Notes: generated by a model not told the origin, from the letters alone. A stretch of DNA of 25,650 nucleotides from Phallusia fumigata (GCA_008931825.1 QXVZ01016093.1:1-25650), one strand, 5' to 3'; shown: positions 1 to 10,743, counted from the stretch's first letter. Program-made: numbers and translations.

Positions 1-96
1 TTTCTGCTCAAACTTGTATGCTTATTCCAAATCCAAAGGAATTTTGCCTGTCTTTGAAATAACTTTGCATACCATAAGACCGTGGTTGTAATCTAG

Positions 97-746
97 GCCA
101 ATGCGGCCCTGACGAGTTTACTTGTCAGTCTGGGGCTTGTATTCCACAAGAGTACCGTTGTGACAGGGTAGATGACTGTATTGATGGAGATGATGAGGTT
201 GGATGCGAGGAGATAGTAGTTGGTAAGTTTCTACTTCTCCGATGTATTAAATTGTTGTCTTGTGGACGAAATATCTAGAGATCTCAATAGTGCAGATTTT
301 TTTAAAAAAATCACCCAATTTACTGTAAGTGAAAAGAAATAACTGTCTGAAGGCGTATGATATGGTTGACTTCGCAAATCTTGTTGGATAACCGCTTTAG
401 GCGTGCAAAGCTGTACGGAAACCTGCTTCTAGCGTGAAAAGTCGTGCATTAAACAAGCGCTGTTTGACTGCTCAAGGCTCTTTTGGAAAACCGTTTGTAA
501 GTTTAAATTACCTGCTTTTTGTGTTCTACAGATTCCAACAACTGCACTGCCCATCAAGTTTTCTGCGGTTTTCATTGTGGACTAATATATTTTCTGCGTT
601 GTTTAAAAAATGACCTAAAACAACCTATTTCTAAACATTCTTGCTATGATGATCGACAATCACAAATATTGTTGGGAAACCTGCTTTACCCGTACATCAA
701 AAAAGTAGTCAAAAGTAAGAATAAAACTACAAACCCAAACTCATGA
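97..746 (+). CDS. 3' end of an LDL-receptor class A module protein (two terminal exons, partial gene)
   Basis: Two exons are visible, 97-222 and 532-746 (TGA), separated by an intron that starts gtaagt and ends ttctacag. Exon 97-222 is a phase 1-1 exon of exactly 42 codons, the classic layout of an LDLa module. It reads [35 protein letters not shown], with six cysteines and the acidic calcium-binding residues (DDC, DGDDE) in place. LDLa modules are extracellular calcium-dependent ligand-binding units. The last exon reads in frame as DSNNC then QVFC, HC, RC, ND, SCYDD. Its cysteine spacing loosely recalls a second, decayed LDLa module. It ends in a basic Lys/Asn-rich tail with no membrane segment. 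Upstream exons lie outside the window, so the full product cannot be named: it could be a secreted multi-domain protein or protease. An AATAAA at 720-725 overlaps the final codons. Confidence 0.8.
223..531 (+). other. Intron of the LDLa-module gene
   Basis: The donor is gtaagt at 223 and the acceptor is ttgtgttctacag ending at 531. Joining at these sites keeps the reading frame (G from exon 1 plus AT gives Asp). I see no further exon inside. Confidence 0.7.
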
Positions 747-1870
747 AAAAGTTATAGACCGTTGTGCACAATCCGCGGTGCAGCGCACAGCAGATGGTAT
801 CAAAGTATTGCTTTGCACACAGCAGTCGTTACCTTGTAACTGCTAGGTAGTCGTTTCGCTGGCAGTAATTGCGTAGTAGTAATCTCATCACGTTTGCGAT
901 TTTACCATGTAAAATACAATGCGTCACAAAAACCTCATGCAATCGTTTTCAATTATTTGGTCCTGCTGCTTTGCTCGAGTCATTTGATATTGTTGCCTCC
1001 AGTCAAGTTGTGTGACTTAATTGAAATCGCGTCATTGCATCACACGCATTACTTCATAATGTGGCTGCGTGGAACAGTTTTACGTCATATTTTCTCACTC
1101 TATCCAAAAAACTTGCACCAAACACGTGAAAGCGCGAACCGTGGTTCCCCCGCGAATCAAAGTCCAGTCATTTCCCTTATTCATTACAACAGTAGGTCAC
1201 CATCCCTTCAACCCTACCCCCTGTACAGACAAACATCCAAACGCTTGGGTTCTTTCACAACTATGGAATATCGGCGCTATCTTTGTGTCGCCACACACAG
1301 TGTTTCCGCAACAGCTGATGGGGAAAGGAGAGCGAGTCAATCATTAACGTACCTATACAGGAAATCGACCAAAAATCCAGCTCACCACGTCAGCAGGGAA
1401 TAGCCAGGGTATGGTGCCGTCACTTTCCAAAAAAATCATCTTTGTATGCTTTTCAATATACTCACTCATGGTGTCATCGTTTCTTTTACTTCAATAACAA
1501 AATATCAGAGGAGGAAATAATTTGTTTAATCGATCAAAGAGGACAATGGCATCTTTGCACCTTCAGCGTCTAGCCGATGAAACCAGCACGCATAGATGGA
1601 AACAGTCGTCCTTGTTTTGTACTGTAGAGTGGACTAATCTTGCATCATTGTGTCGGCACCCACGCTACACCACATCGCGCGTCACATCTATTATCTATCC
1701 GGTTTTTGGTGCTCTAAAAGGCGGAGCGAAAAGGCTGTGTCAGTTACGCGGTGGTGAAACCAGACTAACAGTGCACCAGGCAATATCATGTGATGTCGTT
1801 TCCAATCATTAATAAAGCTGATCGCATACTCTCATCTAACTAGTAGCAGTGCAAGCTAGAAAGCTACACC
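747..1870. other. Intergenic region before the 7TM gene
   Basis: Two open frames (894-1403 and 1522-1812, +) lie here. Their translations show no domain, no coding-like composition and no matching splice context. An AATAAA at 1811-1816 follows the second frame directly, which keeps open a small terminal exon, but weakly. The promoter and 5' UTR of the seven-helix gene must lie in this interval; I see no clear TATA box. Confidence 0.4.
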
Positions 1871-3067
1871 ATGTCAGTTCAGATGCAAGAAAATGCGACA
1901 ACAGTCGTAGGAAATACTTTTCCGCCAAAGTTTCAGCAGACCGACCTTATCGTCGCTTTGTCAGTGAACAGTATCCTTCTGGTCTGGACTCTATGGCTCG
2001 TGTGTTCGATTCTCGTATACGGCATTCGTACCAAGAGGTTCGTTCGACGCTCCTCAAACGACTTTAACGGCGGAATTGTCTTCACTTTTGCTTTGCTGTC
2101 CACAATCTTCCTTGCGGTGCGCCTGATATCAACTATGCTGCTCGTGGCGGTGCCGTCGTATTTCCCTGAAAGTGGACTGCACTGCGGAGTACTTTACGAT
2201 GTTACTGTGACGCTTTACGTTGTAGCCCTTTTACCAGTGTACCTGTTGCTATGGCTTCGACAAAGGATACTCTACAGCCACCCGACTATGTCCGAGATGC
2301 ACAGCAAGGGTGTGCGCTTTATGAGTTGGGCAAGCATAGTGTTCCTAATAGGCGCTGCCGTGGTGCTGGTAAGTCTGTTCGCATACCCGGACAACATAGG
2401 TTCTGGGTATTACGGATGCGCCGTGACAGAGGTTGGTGCCTCCATAGTGCCCAATATTCTTACGGCTTTAACTCTTGTGTTGGGTCAGTTAATGTTGTTG
2501 GCTCTTTTCATCATTCCACTGCGGGCGCAGAGCATGGCTACCCAACGACTCACTGGCGTTCGCAGCAGAAGGTTTTCAACAAGGTTTATTGCCTCTGTGA
2601 GAAGAGTCACAACTCGTGTTATCTACCACGCGGGAGCTGCCAGGGACACTCCAGTCAACCCCGCAGAGTTTATTGAAGTGAACTGTACGTCGACTAGCAG
2701 CAAAGGGACGATTGATCGGCCGGCAACGCAAAGAAAAGCGGTGCCGTTGACAAAAGTACAAAAGAAGAAGCGTTCGATCGACAGGATTCATCGAATATTA
2801 CTTCGATCTGTACTTTTTGGCGCCGTGTGTATGGTTTCAGATCTAGCCACCCTAGCTCTGATTACCTTTGCGATTAAAAACACTTATCCGAAAAACATTC
2901 CGTTCATGATTTACGACCTCAGCCTGTTTGTGAACGTCATGAGTGTGATTTTTTCCTTCGACAACTACAAAGCGATGATTGCAGCCCCTTGTTTCGGAAC
3001 CAAGCGCGTTAAAAAGTCGGTGACTGAGCTTTCTTCCCGACAGCAGTCCGGCGGATCGGAAAACTGA
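1871..3067 (+). CDS. Orphan seven-transmembrane receptor-like protein, intronless
   Basis: A single uninterrupted frame encodes 398 residues. Seven hydrophobic segments are visible at about residues 25-52, 67-95, 106-130, 150-172, 187-217, 309-335 and 344-368, with a basic cytoplasmic third loop of about 90 residues (218-308). The short N-terminus has one N-glycosylation sequon (N8-A-T). Cys105 at the start of helix 3 and Cys183 in the second outer loop are placed like the conserved disulfide of rhodopsin-type receptors. The usual signatures are absent: helix 3 ends LRQRILY instead of DRY, and helix 7 has FDNYK instead of NPxxY. Cys374 after helix 7 could be a palmitoylation site. The start is the first ATG, in good context (acaccATG); another ATG follows four codons later. 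This looks like a lineage-specific G-protein-coupled receptor whose ligand I cannot predict. Lack of introns suggests a retrocopy origin or a tandemly expanded family. Confidence 0.8.
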   Translation: MSVQMQENATTVVGNTFPPKFQQTDLIVALSVNSILLVWTLWLVCSILVYGIRTKRFVRRSSNDFNGGIVFTFALLSTIFLAVRLISTMLLVAVPSYFPESGLHCGVLYDVTVTLYVVALLPVYLLLWLRQRILYSHPTMSEMHSKGVRFMSWASIVFLIGAAVVLVSLFAYPDNIGSGYYGCAVTEVGASIVPNILTALTLVLGQLMLLALFIIPLRAQSMATQRLTGVRSRRFSTRFIASVRRVTTRVIYHAGAARDTPVNPAEFIEVNCTSTSSKGTIDRPATQRKAVPLTKVQKKKRSIDRIHRILLRSVLFGAVCMVSDLATLALITFAIKNTYPKNIPFMIYDLSLFVNVMSVIFSFDNYKAMIAAPCFGTKRVKKSVTELSSRQQSGGSEN

Positions 3068-4180
3068 AAATATTATTGTCCTGTGTATTTAAATCTTGTT
3101 TTAGTGCTGCTGGTTATTTTGATTTACAAAAAAACTTCGGCTGGAAGGCGTAAATGCCTTTACCGGCAAAACCGTTGCTGAAACATATTGACACTTCGGT
3201 ATTTTGAAAATGTGCAAGTTTGAACATGACGTTGTCGTCCTAATAGCCCCTGTGATCTTTACTTTTAAACACAAATTTTATTAGATTTTTTAAACTCGTA
3301 CTTTCCTAATGTGTCTATTTTGTGCCCTTGTTTACATTTGAAATGTTAACTATATTGTCGATGGTTCAAACTGCTCTCTTTCTACAAAGCAGCTATAGAT
3401 TTGCACATGCTGGCTGCTTTAGGTACACATGTCAATATTACTGTAACATTTTTTTTAGCAGACAGTACTGTTATCTATTGAATTTTTTGCGAATGTTTGC
3501 GTTTGGGTCAGTAAGCTGTATATTTGCGTTTAGTGGTAATTGTTGTCATTGCAGTATACCATCTTTTGTTCGAAATTGTAATAAACTTTACTTCCAAAAT
3601 TTAAAATCAGTGACATTCATTGTCGTTCAAGTAAGCTTACCAGGGCCATTAAGTTTAATCATTAGTCATGAGCTTAACGAACAGCGTCTGGCAATAAGAT
3701 ATGGACTACCAATACAAACAAGACAATGACAGTAATGATGTGTTTATATGTTTATCAAACAGCTTTGGCCTATTTTCTGACTCAAAAGGTTTTGTAGGAT
3801 ATGATGTGCACCCACATCATATATCCGTTCCAACCTTCACAACCTAGTTTAACCACCACACATTGCATCATGTTGGCTAAAGTATTAAACCAGGTTGTAA
3901 AAGGAAGCATACGTCTTAGTTCTTTGTGGTCTAAAACTGAGCCCGATATTGTAAAACCGTTGTTACAACAACAAAATGCCCTTGCTTGTATTCTTTGTAA
4001 TTGGCTGTAATTGTTTGTTGTTTGGATGAACTAGTATTACTGCTTTGCAAACTTCCCGAAATGTCTTTGTGAAATAAACTTATTTAACATTTTTGCAACT
4101 AATTGGGGTCGATCACAGCCACAAGCAGTAAGATAACAATAAAAAAGTCGTTAGCGCATGCTACATAATGCAGTTTCTAT
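3068..4180. other. 3' UTR/intergenic sequence, no supported gene
   Basis: AT-rich sequence with frequent stops. The open frames here (3322-3729, 3801-4010) give low-complexity Phe/Cys/Tyr-rich translations typical of AT-rich non-coding DNA. Confidence 0.4.
3580..3585 (+). terminator. Possible polyadenylation signal for the 7TM gene
   Basis: AATAAA about 510 bases after the stop codon; a second AATAAA lies at 4073-4078. No AATAAA is nearer to the stop. Which one is used, if either, cannot be told from sequence. Confidence 0.3.
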
Positions 4181-4347
4181 ATACGCCCTGTGACGTATTG
4201 TGCTTTAGATTATGGTGATTATGAATAGATGTTTTGCTTTGGTGGAATATTTCCTTGACGTACTAAGCGGCTATTGTAAAATGCTGTTTACTTGTTTTGT
4301 TATCTATATAGCCATTGTTTCGAATGCCACATGGTCTAGCGTGCAAA
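4181..4347 (+). repeat. Left arm of a large imperfect inverted repeat (fold-back element)
   Basis: This arm is the imperfect reverse complement of 4472-4640. Long shared blocks include TTAGATTATGGTGATTATGAA, CTAAGCGGCTATTGTAAAAT and TGCTGTTTACTTGTTTTGTT (each cut to a block here). By eye the arms match at roughly 85 percent. About 120 bases separate them (4348-4471), including a small tandem duplication of ctgtggtcca at about 4371-4391. The structure resembles a non-autonomous fold-back DNA transposon. I find no flanking target duplication. Confidence 0.8.
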
Positions 4348-4471
4348 AAGCTAAAAGCTAAGTTTTTAAACTGTGGTCCACTGTGGTCCAGTGAATAATC
4401 TTTTATGTTTTAAGAGTAGCGGTGAACTAAAATAGTCTCCTTGACAACAATACTTGAAAGACTGCAGCGTT

Positions 4472-4640
4472 TGCACGCTGGACCATGCGGCCTTCGAAAC
4501 AATGGACAATAGACAACAAAACAAGTAAACAGCATTTTACAATAGCCGCTTAGTGCGTCATGGAAATATTCCACGAAAACGAAACATTACATTCATAATC
4601 ACCATAATCTAAGGCACATAACGTTACAATATGCCCATCA
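4472..4640 (-). repeat. Right arm of the fold-back inverted repeat
   Basis: Reverse complement of the 4181-4347 arm, with scattered substitutions and short indels. Both arms share the block TGGAATATTTCC and the outer block matching TTAGATTATGGTGATTATG. Confidence 0.8.
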
Positions 4641-4646
4641 CCATTA

Positions 4647-4706
4647 AAGTTCAAGTATCACGGAGGAGTCGAAATTGGTTTCGACTCCTTCGTGATACTT
4701 GAACTT
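4647..4706. repeat. Near-perfect 28-bp-stem hairpin with a 4-base loop
   Basis: Bases 4647-4674 pair with 4679-4706 across the loop ttgg, with one mismatch that would be a G-T wobble in RNA. It begins six bases after the right fold-back arm. A related fragment, ccgtgat followed by gaactt, sits just downstream at 4715-4727. It is probably part of the same repeat, for example an old junction of two element ends. Confidence 0.85.
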
Positions 4707-4888
4707 CAAACCAATAGTCCGTGATGAACTTCAATGAACAAGTGACCATTATGGAGATATACAACAACGACAAACGTCAAGACTTTGAATCTTCAGTACT
4801 GTTAAGGACTAAATACAGTGGCACAAATTCTAACATAAAGTTGTCAAGAGATGGACATAACAAGGAGACAAAAGTTGTGGAATGGAAT

Positions 4889-4995
4889 CACAATGTGGCA
4901 TTTTACAATGGCCGCTTAGTACGTTATGGAAATATTCCACGAATACGAAACATCAAATTCATTATCACCATAATCTAAAGCACATAACGTTGCAG
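4889..4995 (-). repeat. Third, partial copy of the fold-back arm
   Basis: This stretch repeats the right arm in the same orientation. Shared blocks include CATTTTACAATGGCCGCTTA, GGAAATATTCCACGAA and TCACCATAATCTAA. It covers about two thirds of an arm. It makes the locus a three-copy array rather than one simple fold-back. Confidence 0.75.
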
Positions 4996-5168
4996 TCATA
5001 CATTATCCTATACTCAGAATCACAAGTGGTGATAAGTTTCCCGAAAACGTCAACACGTTTCCGCCCGCCATCAGTTGCAAAATTTGCACGTGATGCCAAC
5101 TAGGTGGCACATTTGAACGACCGTTAGCCAAGCCACAAAATGAGTTGTGAGTGATATTAATGACACCG

Positions 5169-5182
5169 GAGCCTATAGGCTC
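5169..5182. repeat. Perfect 14-bp palindrome
   Basis: The sequence gagcctataggctc equals its own reverse complement. It is flanked by the repeated word atgacacc, or close to it, on both sides (5159-5167 and 5185-5192). Function unknown; it could be a decayed insertion footprint. Confidence 0.5.
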
Positions 5183-5760
5183 TGATGACACCAAGTGTAA
5201 ATCACAACTAGAAAATTCCGACTGATGCCGTCAAAAACTTTGCTGCGATGTTGTCAAGCATGTTTTATCAAGAACAGATTAAGTCTTTTTAACTTTATTA
5301 CAGTGACTTCAGGTGGTCAAAAGACCAAAATTTGAAAATAAAACATGTCACAAATGAAACGAACCATTAGTCCGGTACGGGTTTTGAGCAGTTTGCGGCT
5401 TCAACAAAAACAACGCAAACAAATGCTACAAAAAACAAGTCCTTACCTGCAAATTACTTGAAAGGCAGTACTTGAAATAAGTCAACAGATAACTTTAAAG
5501 TTATGATAAAATTTCACAACCGGTTACAAAAAAACTTAACTGTGAAAACAGCGATAAGTACTTTTACGTGTACTCGGCACGGAACGACTCGTTGCTTCAG
5601 GATAAAAGCAAATGTCAAATGGTATTTGTAAAAGTGTCGGCCCACGCAAAGTTTGAGAAATGTTGTTTACGTGATTTGCACACCGTTTTTGCAGGAAATA
5701 AAATAAACCGTAAAGGATGGAAATAAAGCTCTTAAAATACTTTCATACAGCAAATGAAAG

Positions 5761-5767
5761 TATAAAT
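5761..5767 (+). promoter_or_regulatory. Candidate TATA box of the UBAN gene
   Basis: TATAAAT lies 90 bases before the ATG at 5851, which would place transcription start near 5790 and give a 5' UTR of about 60 bases. An in-frame stop at 5794-5796 fits translation starting at 5851. Confidence 0.4.
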
Positions 5768-5850
5768 TAAATTATCTGGCGTAAGAAAGTGTATGACTGG
5801 ACAAGGTTTGCGTTGCATATCCAATACCCCGTGTTTCTACCGGCTACAAA

Positions 5851-8800
5851 ATGCTACAAAGTTCATCACAGCCAAGCACCTCTAAAGCTGCGTCGAGCAA
5901 CAGCCCCCCAACTGAAGCAAATATGGCAGGTGCAATACGGTTGATTAAAGCACTGAAGTTGACAGTGAGCAAACTAGAGACAGAAAATAAGTCTCTAAAA
6001 GACGATCTGGCATTAACCACTCAAAGGTATGTAATGCACATTGTCTGTAAAGTTCTCTACAAGATACAAAGGCCATTTGCAACATTTATCCTATTGATAA
6101 TCTGATCTTTTTAACTTCCAGTACTTAAGACTTCTTTTATTCTTATGGTTATTTAAAATCAGAGGGTGTAAGTCTGCTAATTATTATTGTACCTACCAAA
6201 CTGCAAAAATATATAAAGTGGTTTTACTGGCTTGTTCCCTGCAGTTCTGTACAACTTACGAAATTTTTTATGCCAGACAACAACAGAAGCCTTGTATGTT
6301 GTATCATTTGTACAAATGCGGGCATTCAAAACTGTTACAATTTAAACAAATATCACATATTAAATTCAATTTCCATTGATATCAGTTAAATCTGGTAACT
6401 TTTAACATATTATAGTTGTTGTGTAGATACAATGAGCTTGTGACTAGCGAAACTTCACTTAGAAGCAGCCAGGTCAGTGATTTGTATGCACCAACTGCAG
6501 AAAACGAGACAATTAAGTCATTAACCAGCCAAGTTGATACTCTTCGAAAAGAATTGGAAGGCAAATGTCAGATTTCCCCTGATGAAGTGCTGGTAGGTTG
6601 CTTTTTAGGCATTTCAATCGATCCAAATCATAGGTTTCCAATATTTTTATTCTCTTGACTAAATTGTAAACCAAAAGTGCTGCAACAAAATAAAGCAAGT
6701 TATAGGAGACCAGAAACAAAGCTACAAAACAATTTTTTGGCTGCTGTGCGGATTTCCTTTTGCAGTTTACTAAATCAAGAGAGAAATACCAACTTAAAAG
6801 CCCTGTTGAGACAATTTCAATGTTATAAAAAATAAACAGTTTTAACTGTCCATGTCAATGGTAAGGATTATTATTCAAAGCAGCCTGTACAATGTGAATA
6901 GGCATTATGTGCTGTGACATTTTTTTTATTTCGGCAAATTTTCTGTTAGACAATTCAATTGTGCATTAATGAGGGTTCCATGAGTAATTGGAGAGCTTTG
7001 TGCTGATGAAAATCACTGGTTTTCATAAAAAATCTAATAGGGGATCCTTCAAAAGTAACTTTTTATGATTAGCAACAAGCTGATTTCAAGACAGCTGTTG
7101 AAGAGTATCGGAATGTTATTGCTGAAAAAGACAAACAACTTGTTGAACTACAACAGAAGTGTGGACAACCCGAAATGGCTAGAAAAGTATGTTTAACATT
7201 TAAATGCAATTAACAAATGTGTTTGTTTCACAACAAAGCTACAATCCACTCATTGAAAACACTATTGTGTCATGTAATTAGCCAGTGTTTCTCAATGTTT
7301 TCTTGATTTAAGTTTTTCGATGTATCACCTTCGGAAAAGGTGGTTGGCTTTCGTCACACCAGTGATAAAAATTTAAAACAGACATGTTATCAAAACTGTA
7401 TTTATCGATACAAAAACAGTTTAGAACATTAAACACGGATCTGTTCATAATTCTTGTCACAAATATACTGCGGCATGCTTTATTTATCAAATGCTTTTAA
7501 GAACTATTTGGGCCAGTATACAGTTTAGCTGTTAGGTGACTGATAACAGCTTTTGTGTAAGAATAAATGACTTCCTGCTTTTTGGATTTCACAAGTTATT
7601 TAGGTGAAATGATTTATTTTAATAAAGATCAGCAGACTTCAAAATATGTTGGATAAGGCCCGTGGGACTGTTAGAGCCTTTGCTGATGAGATTGATTCAT
7701 TAAAACTACAACTGGAGAGTTTTTCTAAAGAAGAAATACCAGAAGAGATTTGTAAGTTGTAAAGAAATGAAAGTTTTTTTGCACTAGAATAATTCTGTGG
7801 CCGATTTCGACACAGTAAGTTTTTTTTGAAGAAAATTTATAATGATTTGCAGCATGCAAACCATATAATAGGTACCACTAGACTGGTAGTACACTTATAC
7901 CTCAATAAACATGGGTCAAAATCAACCCACCTGTAAACACAGAAGTGAAAAATGTCCATAAATCTAGTGCTAAAGCTGATTTACTCCAGTTAAAGGTATC
8001 TTACTACAAGGCAGAATATATTACTATGGAATAACCAGACCCCTACTTTACAATGCATTACAATTTTTATCTCTTGTTGACCATAGACTCATTTTTATTA
8101 ATATACTTTTTCAAGGTTGAAACTAAAAATAAAATGTATAAATAACATAGCCAAATGTTTTCTTTTAACATAACATTAAAGGATCACATCTATTTCTGTA
8201 TTTTTAAGGCAATCAGGATAAAAAATATAGAAATGGGGTAATTTTAAGCACTAATGTTAAGATACATGTGTGTTTGACAAAAAGCAAGCATTCCACATAA
8301 CTCTTTTCAGGATCACCCTACCTAATTATTGGAGATAATTTTCTCTGCTTAGATAAGCTTACATCAAAAAAAATATTGTGATCAAAATCCTTAATAAAAC
8401 ATTACAATACAGTGGAAATGACCCAAGTGCATGCTGCATCAGCTGATGATGATTCTAATGGACACCATGGCGCTTCCCCAAGGCAGTCTGTGCACAACAT
8501 TGATGTGGTAAGTCAGTTCCCTGTTACAACATGGCTGAAGTTTTGAGGACACACAAGTACCCTGTTTTAGGTGGCCCGAGATGAACACGAAAAAGTAAAA
8601 GCTCTCAACATTGAGCTCCAGACTAGTCTTAATGAAGCCGTCACATCAAAAGAGGTTGGTATCACTACTAGGGATGGGCCGAACCAAGCCAGAACCCGAG
8701 TACTCGGTACCGAGCATCGCAATTTTTGATGCTCGGCGCTCGGCCGAGCAGTCGCATAAACTAAGCCGAGCATTAGACAAAAGATTGAACATGTGCAACA

Positions 8801-10269
8801 AATAGGTTATACGGAGTAGTCTTGTGTGTTTTTCGAGTGTGGGCATATTTCTTAGCATCAGACATGACATCAGAGTCTTCGTGCACTGCGGTTGTTACTT
8901 AAAAACTGGGTGTATCAATAAGCGTTGACTTGCCTCCCATGTTATGCAGAAGGGACCTCTAGAGCTTAAATACGGCTCTGGTAGCTAGATAAGGGACCTT
9001 GAAAAACGTAAAAACTGCAGTGTAAATAGGAATGTTTGTGAAGTCACAATGCATCGAGCGTGCTCGACCGTGCATAGAGCGTTAACCAAACAGAACACTT
9101 GCAGTTTTGGCCCATCCCTAATCACTACCTTTTGTTTTCATACTGGGTGAGGTCCATTATCATCTTCCTAATGCTAGGTGCTCAACTAGCTTCTAACATA
9201 ATGTGCAACAGTTAAAGTTTTAGGTTGTGACATGGAAATCTTTAAACACTCTCACACTTTGTACATAGTGAGTTGCTGAATTTGATGACTAAGCTATTGT
9301 TATTTCAAATGTGTGAGATGTCACAACATCCACTGCATATTACTTGATCAAACCCTTACTAGAGCAACTGAAAGTAGAGCACTTTCAGTTTTTGTCCATT
9401 CCTTCATTCTACTATGTGTATTTGTTGTGGTGTTTTTAAGTTTGCTGTATGTGGCCTACCTTATCAACAGTTTTCAAAACCAACCAAATTTACTAAAGGC
9501 ACCTATGCCCCTTTTTTAGTTTGTATGGCTTTATTTTCCGCAAAAATGATTAGTCGTTACTACAAAGCGATATTCAAAACTTTTGATAATGAGAAACTTA
9601 ACATCAATTCTACTCTGTCAGTGGTTTAACCCAGCATGGTTTTTAGACAGTCCTTGCTGAGTTGGTCACAATACGTGCAGAAAATTCCCAACTTTTGCAT
9701 GATAATCAGGAGCTAAAAAGGGAAAATGATCAGTTGAAACAACAACAGATTAATGCACAACAAGGTAAATGGGTCTAAAGTACAAGCAAAACATGAAATG
9801 ATCTGTTATTTGACGTATATGTATGCAGGCGAGCAGGTGTATGAAACACAAATGAAGGCGTTTATGGAAGATTTTTCACTTGAAAGAAGAGAAAAACAAG
9901 CTCTCCTTCAGCAAAAAAATGAAATCACAGGAGAAAATTTCAGTCTTAAAGAGCAACTTACACAGTATGGGACTATTTGTTTAAAAATTTTTGTATTAGT
10001 AATTTGAAAAAAAGAACTTTTGCCTCTTGGAGTCTGTGTTGTCGAGTGCAAATCTACAGCAAAAATGTCCTTTGTAATATCTACCTTGAATGTGTGTTTT
10101 TTGAAAAGGTTACAGTCCCTCCTTGCCGAGCAACAACATCCACCGGTGTACAAACAAAGTTACAGCATTCCCCCTTCATCTGTTCCTCCCGTTTTTCAAG
10201 CAGTTTATGAGCATGATCAGGTGCAGCCATTTCATGAACATGGTCAGCAATACGGAATGCCTCCTGCAG
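5851..10269 (+). CDS. TNIP/ABIN-like coiled-coil protein with UBAN ubiquitin-binding motif (3' end not resolved)
   Basis: Nine exons join in frame: 5851-6026, 6427-6592, 7073-7186, 7628-7751, 8413-8507, 8571-8654, 9647-9764, 9829-9964 and 10109-10269, giving 391 residues before an unfinished codon. Residues about 28-115 and 120-190 are heptad-rich coiled coil, 195-225 is a Ser/His/Asp-rich linker, and 226-340 is coiled coil again. Residues 300-320 contain QMKAFMEDFSLERREK, the UBAN signature shared by NEMO, optineurin and TNIP proteins, which bind linear or K63 ubiquitin chains and modulate NF-kB signalling. D307/F308 and E311/R312 sit at the DF..ER positions known to contact ubiquitin. The FxEDFxxER form matches TNIP better than NEMO or optineurin. 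A Pro/Tyr/His-rich tail (348-391) also recalls TNIP. No C-terminal zinc finger, expected for NEMO or optineurin, was found. The last visible exon ends in phase 1 at a gtaaaa donor, so at least one more exon is required. Confidence 0.85.
8669..9120. mobile_element. Non-autonomous hAT transposon (MITE), intact ends and target duplication
   Basis: A 452-bp element with perfect 12-bp terminal inverted repeats, TAGGGATGGGCC at the left and GGCCCATCCCTA at the right. An exact 8-bp duplication, ATCACTAC, flanks it (8661-8668 and 9121-9128). The 8-bp duplication and terminal sequence are typical of hAT elements. The left part holds nested palindromes such as ACTCGGTACCGAG and CTCGGCCGAG. No transposase frame is present, so movement would need a transposase supplied elsewhere. 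It lies in intron 6 of the UBAN gene and starts 15 bases after the exon 6 donor. Confidence 0.95.
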
Positions 10270-10743
10270 GTAAAATACTTGTTTCTACTGTACATCTTTG
10301 ACTATTATTTATGGCATTCTCAGGAAAACCTGTTTTTATCCACTAGTCCAAGGTTGTACAATCTTTTGGATGATTCACAAATTATAAACAGCAGGGAAAT
10401 TTGGTATTCAAATTTTCGCTTTAAATTGATGCAAAAATAGACAAAATCATTACACAAAAATTCCATTCTAAATATGTGTTCTACCCCTTTGTATAACAAT
10501 CAAAACAATGGAACAGCAAGCAAGTTGTATTATCATTATCTAACCTTGTGCAAGTGTTTGTACGCAAGCACGAACCTACTGATACAAATGACATAAAACA
10601 TAATTGCGTGGAAACAATGGCATTTGTGGTATCAAAGAAAGCCAAAAGAATTGGGATTACAAATTTGGCACATGGAGCTAGAAAAGAGCTTTAACATTTT
10701 TCTTAACTAGTCAAAAACAATGAAAACTCGGAAAACAATTACA

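Noticed and set aside
894..1403. 169-codon open frame on the plus strand
   Set aside because: Translation has no domain, mixed composition and no splice or start context; overlapping frames are also open. Treated as chance.
1522..1812. 96-codon open frame followed at once by AATAAA
   Set aside because: The signal overlaps the stop codon and the protein is not recognisable; not enough for a gene call.
8567..8870. Open frames on both strands around the UBAN exon 6 and the MITE
   Set aside because: They run through the palindromic GC-rich end of the hAT element and are by-products of its sequence.
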